61,922 nucleotides of DNA, taken from Cerioporus squamosus. Taxonomy: Eukaryota; Basidiomycota; Agaricomycetes; Polyporales; Polyporaceae. Below, piece after piece: positions 47,465 to 58,849 of this stretch (position 1 is its first letter; each line of letters starts with the position of its first letter). Location of the stretch: NCBI GenBank assembly GCA_022592435.1, contig JABYQS010000194.1, positions 1 to 61,922 of the forward strand, given 5' to 3'. Both the position numbers and the translations under genes were made by a program. The notes below the pieces were generated by a model that was not told the origin of the DNA, searched no databases, and saw only the letters and a list, made by a program, of their open reading frames with translations.

Positions 47465-48768
47465 TCAAGACGCGGAGGTAACGAGACCCGAATTTGCCAC
47501 GAAGTACTCCATGACGTGCAGTGAAGCATTCTTGGTCAACGGATCTGCCAGATTCTCCTCACTAGGAATAGCATAGATGTCCATGTTTGGAGTCTCGGCA
47601 TATTCACGTACAAAGTGGTAGTGCGTCTCGACGTGCTTACAACACCGGTCGACGGCTGGGTTCAACGCAAGGTGAATAGCACCATGGTTGTCGACGCACA
47701 TCGGCGTAGCCGAGCCCATGTCATCCCCTAACTCATCGCCAAACGTCCTAAGCCACATCATCTGACGAGCAGTGTCTGAAGCCGCCTTGTACTCTGCCTC
47801 AGTGGACGAGAGAGAGACGGTCTGTTGACGTCGAGATGCCCAAGACACGGCACCTCCTGCCATCAGGAAGACGAAAGCGGTCTGCAAATGCCGATCATCG
47901 CGATCTTCTGCCCAGTCTGAATCAGAATACGTGATCAGGCCAGCATTAGATGCACCGTCATATCGTAGGCGATAATGCGATGTACCCCAGAGATACCGTA
48001 AGACATAGAGAAGTCTATCAAGGTGATCGTCGGCAGGGTTCGCACTGTACTTGCCCAGACGGTTGATGGCATATGAGATATCTGGTCGCGTCCCAAGACA
48101 GGCATACAGAAGACTGCCCATCAAGCTCTGGAAACGCTGACGCAACTTCGCCGGTGCTTCTGTGGTAGCAGCTTCGATAACTGCACCAGCAGGGAGAGGA
48201 GTACGCGCAGGCTTGCAGCTGGCCATCTGATAGTTCTCGAGAATGGCCTCGATGTACTCTTCCTGGTCGATGTCAAGTGTCCGTGAGAGACGATCTCGAC
48301 GTATACAAAGACCAAAGAATCGCTGAATAGGACCCAAGTCCGTCATCTTATACTGCTTGCCAAGCGCCTTCTTGACCTTGTCAATATGCCCTCGACTGTC
48401 ACCCATGAGAAGTAGGTCGTCGACATAGAGGACAATGATTGTAACACGGTCTGGGTCTGAATCCCCCCCTTGTCGGCGATATACATAGACTCCGGCATCA
48501 GAGTATGTCCGAACAAATCCCTGTCCAATGAGTGATTCGTGAATCTTCTTGTTCCATTGGCGAGAGGCTTGCTTCAGACCGTAGATGGCCTTCTTAAGCA
48601 GACAAACGTAGTCCTCTTTGCCTTTCACAACCCAGCCCTCGGGTTGTTCCATGTAGACCTCCTCGTCCAAGTCCCCATTGAGGAACGCAGTCTTAACGTC
48701 CATCGCATCGATCTCCCAGTCCTCTAGGGCAGCGTGCGCCAAGAGATACCGGATAGACTCGAATCGAG
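47465..48768 (-). pseudogene. Ty1/copia reverse transcriptase/RNase H, 3' part
   Basis: The frame begins RFESIRYLLAHAALEDW and continues MDVKTAFLNGDLDEEVYMEQ, KAIYGLKQASRQW, LYVDDLLLMG (the YVDD catalytic box), RPDISYAINRLGKYSANP, and the copia RNase H block SDWAEDRDDR ... VSLSSTEAEYKAASD, ending NSGLVTSAS just before the LTR. It is open throughout, but separated from its N-terminal half by an inserted LTR, so it cannot be expressed as a normal polyprotein. The look of purifying constraint suggests recent inactivation. Confidence 0.93.
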
Positions 48769-48773
48769 CAACA

Positions 48774-49494
48774 TGTTACATCCCGTGCTCCAAGACACCC
48801 AACTCCGGACTCAACTCCGACCGGACTCCGGTTCGTCCGTTGACTCATACTTACTTCCTCATCCTTTCGTTGTGACTCATCCTTACTACGATACTTACCC
48901 CTTACTATCCGCTCCCCTCGGACTCCGATCACCTCCGCAGTCCCGATAGTATTACCCGTTTGTATCCGCACTTGTATCCACTTGTATCCGCACTTGCCTC
49001 CATTTCCTATTGGCTACTTACTTGCTTCCGCCTTGGCACCGGACTCTGACTCCTGTCTCTACTTTTAGCTTACCCCTTTCGGACCTCCGGACTTTAGTAT
49101 TTAAGCCTGCTTGTATTCTCCCTTAGACCTCAGTTCTGATATCTCGTTTACTTCCCTCTTATCCTTCTCGGTATCAACAACTCAATCTATTGCCTTCTCT
49201 TCTGAAACCCGTCCGCACCTCCGTCCGGACTTCCGACCTCCGACCTCCGACCTCCGTCTTCCAACTCTGGTCACTCGGCTTCTGACTCTCTGGTTCCCTC
49301 TCTGCTTGACTTCCTCCTTCGTTGCTTACTCCGGTATAAACTCCGGAGTTCTGTTCCTTTGCAAATAGAAGACACCTTGCGTCTCCTCAGGGCGTTGGTC
49401 AATAACTTCGCCGAAGTCTTCACTTCCGCGCTGCCTTTGGACTTTGGACTTTGGACTTCCTTCCGGAGTTGACTTGGCACGCACAGTCTTAACA
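48774..49494 (+). mobile_element. Solo LTR inserted in copia reverse transcriptase
   Basis: 721 bp with ends TGTTACATCCC and GTCTTAACA, flanked on both sides by the 5-bp duplication caaca (48769-48773 and 49495-49499). Removing the insert and one duplication restores the copia frame exactly between HETFSPV and ARFESIR. A TATA box (TATTTAAG) at 49098-49105 shows the LTR is in plus orientation, opposite to its host. There is no internal coding region, so it is a solo LTR, probably of a Ty3/gypsy-type element. The 44575-44909 LTR is of a different family. Confidence 0.93.
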
Positions 49495-49499
49495 CAACA

Positions 49500-50440
49500 G
49501 GAGAGAAGGTTTCATGGTAGTCCTTCCCATAGACTTGCGTAAAGCCTCGTGCAACCAGACGTGCTTTGTAGCGACCGTCTGATTTACGATTGTAGACCCA
49601 GCGACATGAGACAACGGATTGGTCCTTAGGACGAGGAACCAAGACCCAAGTCTTGTTCGCCATGAGAGACTCATACTCCGAACGTTCAGCCGCAATCCAA
49701 GGCTCACGATCTGGTGAAGCCATGGCGTCCTTATGATGCTCAGGAATGCCAGACTTATACCGTGAATAGAAGAGAGAGGCTAGGATTGCTTCTGCGACAC
49801 GCTGATCACCATCCTTATCCGTACGTGCATCTACTTGAGCGGGAGGTTCATCACCGTAGACGTTATCTCTGGTGTGACGTTCTGGCATCTTCCCCTTGTT
49901 CTCTCGAGGAGAGCGACGAGGAGGAGCGTTTCCACCCTCAGGTGGATGACAACGCTGTTGGTGACGAGGAGCTTGCGGATGAGGAGCAGGTGGTGGTTGC
50001 TCAGGCTGCTGTGGTTGCTGCGGCTCTGGAGCAGGTGGAGGAGCTGGAGCAGGGTCTGCAGGAGGAGCTGGAGCAGGGTCTGCAGGAGGAACGAGAGGAG
50101 GAACTGGAGGAGGAGCGTCATCTGAATCGTCGTCGAGACGATCAGGAACAGGAAGGTCAGCATCACCGTTGGAAGGTTCCTCAGGTGGCTCGTAATCAGG
50201 GAACGGACTGTCGTCGGGGGTAGCTCGACGAGTGCCGGTGTCCGCACGTGCAGGAAATACGGTCTCATCGAAGATCACATCGCAAGATACTTCAACTTGA
50301 CGGGTGGTCGGGTTCCATAGGCGATACCCCTTTGAACCCGGCTCATAGCCCACAAACGTCCTCTCGACGGCCTTCTGGTCGAGCTTCCCTTGACGTTTGT
50401 TAGGGTTATGAGAGCATCCAGGGTGGCCAGGGAAGCCGTT
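49500..50440 (-). pseudogene. Ty1/copia integrase C-terminus and start of reverse transcriptase
   Basis: Upstream half of the same copia polyprotein. It starts in the integrase C-terminal domain (KRQGKLDQKAVERTFVGYEP, GSKGYRLWNP), runs through a proline-rich linker (about 100 residues of P/A/E), then NKTWVLVPRPKDQSVVSCRW, VYNRKSDGRYKARLVARGF and DYHETFSPV, where the solo LTR interrupts it. The catalytic integrase core, protease, gag and 5' LTR are all missing: homology ends near 50430-50455. Antisense open frames over the linker are not genes. Confidence 0.9.
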
Positions 50441-50447
50441 TGGTATG

Positions 50448-50491
50448 GGGGCCAACCCTAGAATGGGGGTTTCAACCCTAGATTAGGGTTG
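50448..50491. repeat. Telomere-like inverted motif at the copia truncation
   Basis: Contains two aaccctag copies and then attagggttg, giving aaccctagattagggtt (50474-50490), an inverted pair of telomere-type motifs. It marks the point where copia homology ends. Confidence 0.6.
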
Positions 50492-50992
50492 AGTCTGTGT
50501 CCCCGCAGACTCTCTGTTGTCATGCGAGAGGATCTAGACTCATCAGCAAGAGATATCTCCCGGCTGACCGTTTGACAATTGACATGAAACTTGGAGGAAT
50601 ACATTGTGGAGTGCTATAGAGTGTCTGTGCAAAATATGAGCAAAATCGGCGGACCGGTTTTGGAGATATGGCCAGTTGGAAGGGGGTATTAGTGGGGGGA
50701 CTGCGCAGCAGTCCCCATCCCCCCTAAACGGACCAATGTGGTTTCATACAATGTGTATAGCATGGTAGAGCTGATGTGTAAAGTTTGGTGGCGATGCGTG
50801 CGAAAATGCGTACTGGGCATGCATTTTAGCAGGATATAGCATGAGGACCACGAGGGTCAACATTTTTTTGAGGGTGAATAGAGAAATTTGTATGCATACA
50901 TTCTGTGAGGAATAGCGGTATGAGCTTGGGACAGTCTTTGGTAGGGGAAACGGACCGTTCCTTGAGTAGAAATTGCGGAAATACCAGATAAC
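50492..50992. other. Gene-free stretch with a small hairpin
   Basis: No gene is seen. A perfect inverted repeat with a 9-bp stem and 3-nt loop, ggggactgc/gcagtcccc, lies at 50696-50716 inside a G-run then C-run context. Base composition is lower in GC than the left array. Confidence 0.6.
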
Positions 50993-51282
50993 GCCCTTGG
51001 GCAGCGCTGCAACCAGGCTGCAATGGGCAAATCGAGTATATACGTTCTGCTTCAATTACCCAGAGAAAGGACTGTAGAAAGTTTGAAGGGATACCAAGCA
51101 GCGGGGGCCAAGATATGGGCGATACAATTGCCCCAGTCGGCAAAAATGCCCTTGGGCAGCGCCGGTACCAGGCTGCAAGGGGCAAATCGAGTATATACGT
51201 TCTGCGTCAATGACTCACAGCAAGGGCTGTAGAAAGTTTGAAGGGATACCAAGCCGCAGGGGCCAAGATATGGGCAACACAA
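50993..51282 (+). repeat. 155-bp direct repeat, two copies
   Basis: gcccttgggcagcgc begins at 50993 and again at 51148. The copies share the strings gggcaaatcgagtatatacg and ctgtagaaagtttgaaggg, with about 10-15% differences. Confidence 0.85.
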
Positions 51283-51439
51283 ACACCTCAGGTGCTATCG
51301 CATACCACTCCGATGTGTTCCACATGCTCGCATGGAGTTCAGTGGTATTCTGACTAATACCAATAGCATTACACTATGTACCTACCCTGCAGAGACTCAT
51401 TGTGTGGCCCAGGGGCCACCATATCACCCATTTACTGCC

Positions 51440-52360
51440 AGGGACAAGAAGCCCATGGGCACCGGAAGCGCCACAAAGCTTCCAGGGGTGCGCATTGTTG
51501 TGTGCTACGTGACTACATGGTAACACAGAGTACTTGCGAGGTTGCAGTGCCCTGCGAGATCTGGTGCAAGTGATATGGCAATATCAGTGTCGGGGTCGAA
51601 GAGGCCATGAGTGCCAGGTGCGATACACAGCTTCCTTGGGCATGTACGCCCTTGCGCCCAATGCCTACACGTTGGAGTAGACTACCTCCAAGACAGGAGA
51701 GTTTTGCGAGGTCGTCCTGGCATGATATCGCAAAATGGGTCCCTGGGATGAGGAGCCTATGGGCACCGGGAGTGCCACAAAGCTTCCAAAGGCACGCAAT
51801 GTTGTGCGCCACGTAGGTAAATGGTAATGCAAAGTATAAACCAAGTTGAGCGGCTTTGTGAGATCTGGCGCGTTTGATAGGGCAACATTAGTGTCGGGGA
51901 CAATGAGGCCATGAACACTGTGAGCGTCCCAGAGCTCTTACGGGCGCACGTTTATCTGCAATAGGTCAATACACACTGGCACAGAGTATGTGCCAAGCGG
52001 AAGGGTTCTGCGAGGTCTGACAGGTATGATATTGCAGCATTGGTGCCGGGGATGAGGACCCTTTGGACACTGGGGCAGCTACAGAGCTAGTATCAGCACA
52101 TAATTTTTGGCACTTAATCCGCATACATAGCACAACGGTATGTACAGAACTCGAGGTTGCCGCGAACACTGGCTGTTCAGATATTGCAAAACAGGTGGTG
52201 GGAACGAGGACACAATGATTGTGGAGAGCGCTGCAGATCTGTAATTGACAACATGTCCAGCAGCAACATTACACAGTAACATCAGTACCCAACCGACAGT
52301 ACAGGCGAGTTTCGGCAGTCACGATATGGCACAATGTGGACTGTGGAGGAGGAGGTCATG
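51440..52360 (+). repeat. Degenerate tandem repeat of about 150 bp
   Basis: The anchor 'gatgagg(a/c)cc(t/a)tgggcac... cacaaagcttcc' recurs in altered form near 51450, 51601, 51751, 51905, 52051, 52203 and perhaps 52345, with spacing close to 150 bp. Between anchors each copy has a 'gag(g/a)tctg...atattgcaacat...gtgtcgggg' type stretch. It is old and diverged, with no coding frame. Confidence 0.7.
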
Positions 52361-52628
52361 CTGTTTCCTGGGCATCTGTTTATATCACTTGCAGGTAGCT
52401 CACTCTAGTCTTGCCTGAATGGAACCATAATCCTAGGGTGATATAAGGCACCGTGGGAACCCTTTGAACCAATATGGCAATGGGTTTAGGGCAGGCCATC
52501 AGTAAAGTTATCACCTTTAGGAGTCCTCACTTCTTACCACCCACCATCCTGATCAGATTGTGCAGGTCAGCCAACTGCACTTTATGCTGGCTCACACTGA
52601 TGGGGCCTATATAATAGATATTACCTCA

Positions 52629-54539
52629 ATGTCTCAAGCTCAATCCAGTGCCATGCAACATGATGTCGAGGAGGTGTTTCCCCCTGAGACTTGGGGGTTA
52701 ATCCTCGGCCACCTTCCCCAGGATGTGAAGAGACGGTTGCTGCTGACCTCTCCATCATTCCATGTGCTGGTCCTCCCGCTTGTCTTCTCTCACATCACTG
52801 TGAGCTTTGGGCTGTGGCAGCTCGGAGCTATGGGGTGGGATGTTGAGGAGCATGAAGAAGTCCCCGACACCTTCCCTACATCACCTCAGTATCACGCATA
52901 CATGGCAACAGTAGAGAAGACAGAGCTCCGCACCTGTGAGCTTCTAGCCCATATTGCCTGTACGCCGGACTTTGCCAGGGTGATTCGCAAGATCACTGTC
53001 CGTGCCTATGGTCCCCATCGCCACATGGGCAACTATGAGCTTTGTAAGTAAGCACAATCTCTATGCGACGACCTTGCCTCAGTGATCACCACTTCAGTTG
53101 CGTTGAACAGGGCTCTGCTTGCTACCACCAACCTGAACACATTCCGCTGGGAAGGCCGTCGACCTCTTCCCAAGCCCTTTGTCCTGGCCACCCTGGCACA
53201 GGTGTCAGCACATAGCCTTCGTGAGGTTACCCTGCCGTGAGTCATTGTGTGGACATCAAGTTGAAAGTAGTTACTCACTTGCAACCAGGGACTGTGATGC
53301 CGTGCGAATGGCTCTTGGGATGTTCAGGTCCCTACAAACCATTCGGCTGCAGGGGCCAATGGTCAGGCGGCTTGACGCAGATGCACCTCCTGAAGACGAG
53401 GAGGAGACCGATGAGGTCCATGTTCCCCTCGTTGAGGCCTTACAGGCAAATGAGGCCACACTCATTCGGCTGAGTGTATGGCGGGACGCTGTGTGGGCAT
53501 GTCCAGTGCGCTTCTTCACCGAACTCCAGGAGCTTGAGGTCATTGGTTGCACAACACTGGAGGGGTTTGAGCCGATTCTTGCACAATGCGCTGAATTGCG
53601 CTACCTCACCCTCGATCTCCCCGAGGGCATCACCACCCAGTTCGTGCATGCAGTGCAGTCCTACCCAGCTGCCTTGCCCCAGCTCATCGCATTCAAATTG
53701 CTGTACCCTGGCGACCTGGATGCCGATCAATCAGCACTGCTGGCGCACTTCCTCTCAGGCAAGCGCAGCCTCAGGATGCTCGACCTTGGATGTGACCGAT
53801 TCGAGGAGAATTGCCAGATTGGCTCGTCGTTGTATGGGATTCTGCACCAACTGCCGGCTCTGGAGACACTGGGATTGACCGTGAAGCGCAGCAACACGCC
53901 CTTGTCTGAAATCCCACCACTTGTGCAGTGCATCCCCAGTCGACTCACAGCGCTCATGCTTCGCTGGGATGTGTACACTGTACGCCTGGCGAAGCCGCCT
54001 CTCATTGACCTTGTAAGTGACCTCCAGTACGATAGGTAATTTGTTCCAGTGGGCTCTCATGCTAACATTCATCAACACAGCTTGCCAGGCTGTCCAATCT
54101 GCAGTATCTCCACATTGTCGACTACCTCCACACAGCCCGTTGGGTGAAAGATCACCTGGCTGACAACTCTCCGCAATCCCTACGCCTACTTGGAGATGGA
54201 CCAGACATGCACTCGGTTGAGCACAGTGCCGCTGGCACGACATTTACATTGTGGCCTGGCCCAAAGCTCAGATTCAGCACCATGGACGATTTTGACAGGT
54301 CCGACTGGGAATGGCTTTTCCGACACCGTACACGTGATGAGGTGGTGAGTTCCAGAAGTGCTGCGTACAGTTGTAACGTTACACTGATGCATTTATGCAT
54401 GGCTGGCTTGCTTAGCCTGCACACCGTTTGGTCTACCCATGATCAGCACATGAGACAAGTCATGGGGGCGATGTCTTTGAATTATGAGACGAGAAAATTG
54501 GTTGACCGGCGAATGAACAGTGCCCTCCCTGCAAATTGA
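52629..54539 (+). CDS. F-box protein with leucine-rich C-terminal part
   Basis: Probable substrate-recognition subunit of an SCF ubiquitin ligase. Four exons, 52629-53043, 53098-53236, 53289-54012 and 54081-54539, splice in phase to 578 aa; the introns are 54, 52 and 68 nt, the last with a GCTAAC branch site. The F-box is near residues 10-55 (FPPETWGLILGHLPQ, VKRRLLLTSPSFHVLVLPLV). The rest has leucine-rich-like strands such as SLQTIRLQGP, ELQELEVIGC, ELRYLTLDLPEG, SLRMLDLGCD and ALETLGLTV. An in-frame ATG 69 nt further up (52560) is possible. The end of exon 4 may hide another intron (gtgagttccag at 54343). Members of this family are numerous in Agaricomycetes; target unknown. Confidence 0.85.
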
Positions 54540-54579
54540 GTCCCATGTTGTACCATAGCATATGATTGAAGCTTTACAC

Positions 54580-57500
54580 CTATGAACTGACAGGATCATC
54601 CATTGGGACCATGCTTCGAACCCCTGCATATGTTCGCAGAACTCGTGAGCGCTGCGGTGTCGCAGAGGGGTCACTGTCGGGTGCCTCACACACCGCCCTT
54701 GCGCGGGTGCTCCCTTGATGGCTGCCCACCTCTCCCGCTCCCCTCGTGGGCATGGTGAGATTCCGGATGAAGGCAACCTGCCTGCGTGGCCCAATGTGTT
54801 CCTCATCATCATCCTCGTCGTCTTCTTCATCCTCACCATCATTGTCCAACCGGAGGAACTCGTCAGGATCGGAGTCCGAGTACTCGCTGCCCAATCCACC
54901 CTCGAGAATAGCATCGCGCAGATGATTGAACATCTCTGCCTCTGCTGCAGCGGCATCATTCTGCCCACCTTGCGCCATGTTTTCCTCGTCAACTTGCATC
55001 ATGTCCTCGTCCTCGAAGCGAGCACCAGCTTCCGCCTCCTCCTCCACCTCCTCGCCCGGCCTCCTGCGATCCTCCGGCTCATCCACGTCCATGGGATCGC
55101 CTCCCGCATCGCCTCCAGCATCCTCATCAACCTCTTCATCATCGGACCGGGGTGGGTCTGCCTCATCCTCATCCTGGTCCACTAGGCGCTGATGCTGCTG
55201 ATGCACCGCACTTGCTGAGGTCCCAATGCGATTGGTAGTTTTGGGGGGCTTCCGCTTATTCAAGGCATTGGTTGACCGAGATTTGTTTGCAACCTTACGG
55301 AGGTTGTTGTGAACGCGGTGCAGGGCTTGGATGTCAGGAATACCAATGCGAGAACCTTCAGCGAGCTTCTTGAGAAACTTGGTAGCGCCAATGGTGAGCT
55401 GAGGACCTCCCCGTCGCTTCGTCGGGCCGCTACCGATTTTGTCCATCTTGTAGTAGGCTGGATTGACAACAATCCTGACGCGCTCTCCCTGTCGGCTCCA
55501 CACGGTGCCGTGGCCATCTTGAGTGGGTGCCGATGCGAAGGGAAGTACTTGGACATAGCTGAAGATGTCCTCAAGGGCCGTGTGGAGGTCAGCTGCCTCC
55601 TCCTCTGTGCAAGACTCCAGAGTTGAATGGTAATGGCGGATGTATCCCATTTGCCCAGTGAAGACATGCCACTGAGAACCCTTTCTGATGTTGTTGTCGA
55701 AAAAGGAAGGGAAGAAGATGGAAGCACGGGCCCTAAAGGACAGTTCCTTATGACCATGAATTGAACCACGCAAGCCGCCGTTTGTCGCGGTAAAGGCGAC
55801 CCGCGCAAGGTGTTTCTGCATGCCCTCCAAAGTCCAGAACATCATGGCGTCCTGTAGGCTATCCAGAGGAGAGATTGTGCTCTCGAGCGTCCACTCATCA
55901 TTCAGCAGAGCATAAAGCTGGACAGTGAACTGCATGAAAAGCCTAGAGGCAACCTCGTTGACGTCGAGCCAAGTGGGGCAGATGAAAGGATCCACGAAAC
56001 CAGTGGGGTCACAATCGATGGCTTGCATAACTTCTGACCACGCCGGTGCGGGGCCGAGGGGATACTGAACGGAGGGTAGATTCAGTTGTTGGGGGCCTTG
56101 ACGGCGTGTTCGCCGTGGCTTTCCACGGGAGAATTTGAGCGACCTCAGTACCGCCTCGTCATCGAACTCCTGCAACTCTGGAATGATGACCTCGATGTCG
56201 AAGTTGAGGGTGTGAAGGAAAAGTGCACCAAAACTGTTCATGACTGTCTGTGCTTGAAGGAGGGCAAGGGATTGCCTGACGTGAGCCGCAGGAATGAGGT
56301 CTGTGCTGGAGACCTCTCTGATGAGATGACAGAGCAGGCTGGTGAGAACCCCTCGGTTCGGAGGATTCTGGCGATTGACGCGTAGCTGTGCATACTCGAG
56401 CTCGTCCACACGAACGGCGAGATACTCAAACCAAAGCGCGGAGGGAATCCAAACCATCGGATCGCTTTCCAAGAACTCGCGAGTCTGGACACAATGAGCA
56501 GCCATCCTGTGTGCGAAGCAGTGAGAGAAATCTCACCTTGTCCTGCCAGTTGGTAAAGAAGTCTTGAAGAGCCTCACCCCCAATGCGATACTCGTCCCGA
56601 ACGCCATAGGTGTGCTGCTGGCATTCACCGCGGTAGATCTGAACTCTACGTGTGCACTCCTGTCTGTAGATGAGGTGGCCCTCGTAGGCGTCACCGTCCT
56701 CCGCGAAGTAGGGCTGATTGTTCGACGCGCGAATGACCTCATACTGCAGATTGTACGATGAACGGGAGACGACATGGGTCTGCCGTGCGCGCTCGCTGCC
56801 CATTGGCGCTTGTAGCGCCCCATAGCGGGAAAGAGAGGCAATGTGGTGTAGGGACCCCCGGGTGTAACCTCCAGCCCCAAACGAAGCCTCAAGGACGTCC
56901 AATCTCCAGAGACCAACGAGGGGAACCGTGGGCTTCCGTGGATTGAAGGATATTGCGAGATCCACAGTGAGCTCGCCATTGCTCCGATCAGCCATGTAGT
57001 CAAGGTCCAGCTGAGGCAGGGCTGCCTTGAGGGCCTGCCACGGGCTCATTTGCGGCTCGCCAGAAGATGAAACTGGGACACGGGTCTGCAGCTTGTAGTT
57101 CTTTGCGTCGATCACAAAGAAGAATGAGCCGTAGAGGTCCAGTGAAGGGTCTTCTTTAACCTTCCGGCGCATGACGTCCTGCATGGCCCAGATGACGGAC
57201 GGAGAGATACTAGCAGTCTTCGCACGAAACAGCAAGCCCTCCTTCTGCTCCTTCGAAGCTGACTTGAGTTGGTTGTTGTGCACCGTTACTGGAACGTATG
57301 GCTTGTCAGCGTCGCCAAGGCATTCGTGCAGCGCCGGCAGAAGGACAAGGTCCCAAAAGAGTCTTTGGATCTCAAAGGGAATCAACGCCTCCCATTTGTG
57401 TGTGAAGGAATTGCGATGGAGCATGCGCGGAAAGCAGATGATCAGGTTGATGGGACAAGAGCCCTCGACAATCTTCGCGAAAATGGTGTGGGGAATGATG

Positions 57501-58849
57501 CTGAGAGAGGTGGCAGTCTCCGCCCAGTCTCGCATCCCATCGCAGCGCTCATTGTGAGTAGGCGGTTGGAGGACGCGCACATAGACATGGTTGTTTTTGC
57601 GGATAGGAGGGGTTTTGCCGACTGTCGGAGTGGTGGCGACGTTGATGGACATGTTAACTTTAACCTTGCTGGTAACCCAGATAATGCTGTCTATGTCCAT
57701 GAGGACATCCACATCTGCCGGAGGCACCATCACTGCATCCCGCTCTATGTCCAGACAGATCAACTTCCCAGAGGATGTCCTGCCGCGGATGAACCGATCC
57801 AGATTCTTCGCACTGCCTGGCCGGCCGGCGCCTGAGAGCATCTCTCCAAGGCCCATGAAGCGAACATCGCTCGGAACTCCGAACAACGAGGTGGCAAAGT
57901 CCTCCATCTCCTCGCGGCGGCGGTGCCCCCTATGCGCCTTCATATACTCATTGTGAGAGTCAGCCTGATGCAGGGTCCTATAGTAGTCCTTGAGGGAGTA
58001 GTCAAGGTGAGCGATGGGAAGGACATGGGCGTGAATGTTCCAGGGCTTCCGCATATAGTGCATATGAGCGTATCCGGTGAGGAGGCGCATGCCCTGGTCC
58101 GCGAACCGCGTCCAAGAGACTGGAAAGAGGTACTCGGTGACGGGATCGAAGCCGTACAGAACGTCCACATCCCCGAGACTGGTGTTGGGGCCAATGAACT
58201 CCTCGCGGGTTGGACCACGGTCATAATCGTCGAAAGAGTCATCGTGCTTGAGGTAGATCGGCCCAAGAGCCTGTGGAATAGGTTCCGGCTCTTGCGGGCG
58301 AGGGAAGCGCTTTGGATTGGCCAGGCTTGGATGTTTGGGAGACTTGTACTTCCTGATCTGTTTCCTCGGCCGCGGCTCGTACACTTGGAGCGCCGTGACC
58401 GCGTCGTATGCCACCTCATTCCCAAGAACGTCTATGGCGGGGTCCTGCTCCCCCTCCGGTGCCTCTGCGGTGGACGGCTGTGCATTTGCGTCGAGGTCGG
58501 GACCATCTGTCTCAGCGTTTTCCAAGGCGCGCTGCCACATGCGAAAGACGTCGCCAGCAGACCAACATGCCAGACAGGATAGTATGGCATCCTTGAGTGA
58601 GATGAAGACAGCATGGTCTGGTAGCCTGTCCAGTGTGAGGTCAAGGAGCGCTGCAACAGTGTCATCTGGGAGGCGATAATCCTCGGCAGCGTGACTGTGG
58701 TCGGACACCATGAGCCATTCACGGGGTCGCTGAGCCCGGAGAGCATCGAAATTTGCACGGCAAATGTGGAATATCCGACAAAGCTCCACCAGAATCGACA
58801 TCCGGGCGAGGTGGGGACACAAGCGCGGGGGGCATGTTAGCTTGCCCAT
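54580..58849 (-). CDS. Large subtelomeric protein of unknown family
   Basis: Two exons, 58849-56537 and 56484-54580, joined in phase by a 52-nt intron (GTGAGA ... TCCAG), give about 1,405 aa. The join reads WQDK then TREFLESDPMVW. I do not recognise a family. The first 800 residues are globular, with Trp- and His-rich blocks (PWNIHAHVLPIAHLDYSLKD, FFFVIDAKNYKLQTRV, VPLVGLWRLDVLEASFG). A middle block (about 950-1,100) includes SFRARASIFFPSFFDNNIRK. Then comes a basic linker (LRKVANKSR, NALNKRKPPK), and the last 220 residues are highly acidic (EDEEDDEDDDEEH). I see no helicase, RT or transposase motif. The ATG abuts the subtelomeric repeat, so the 5' end may be truncated. It is convergent with the F-box gene, with 40 bp between stops. 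Confidence 0.8.

Noticed and set aside
44575..49494. The 44575-44909 LTR and the 48774-49494 solo LTR as one family
   Set aside because: Both have TGT...ACA-type ends, but lengths (335 and 721 bp) and internal sequence do not match.
49714..50223. Plus-strand open frame of 169 aa opposite copia
   Set aside because: Antisense of the proline-rich linker of the copia polyprotein; no independent motif.
54580..58849. Telomere-linked RecQ-type helicase
   Set aside because: Expected in many fungal subtelomeres, but no Walker A (GxGKT/S) or DExH box is visible in the large protein.
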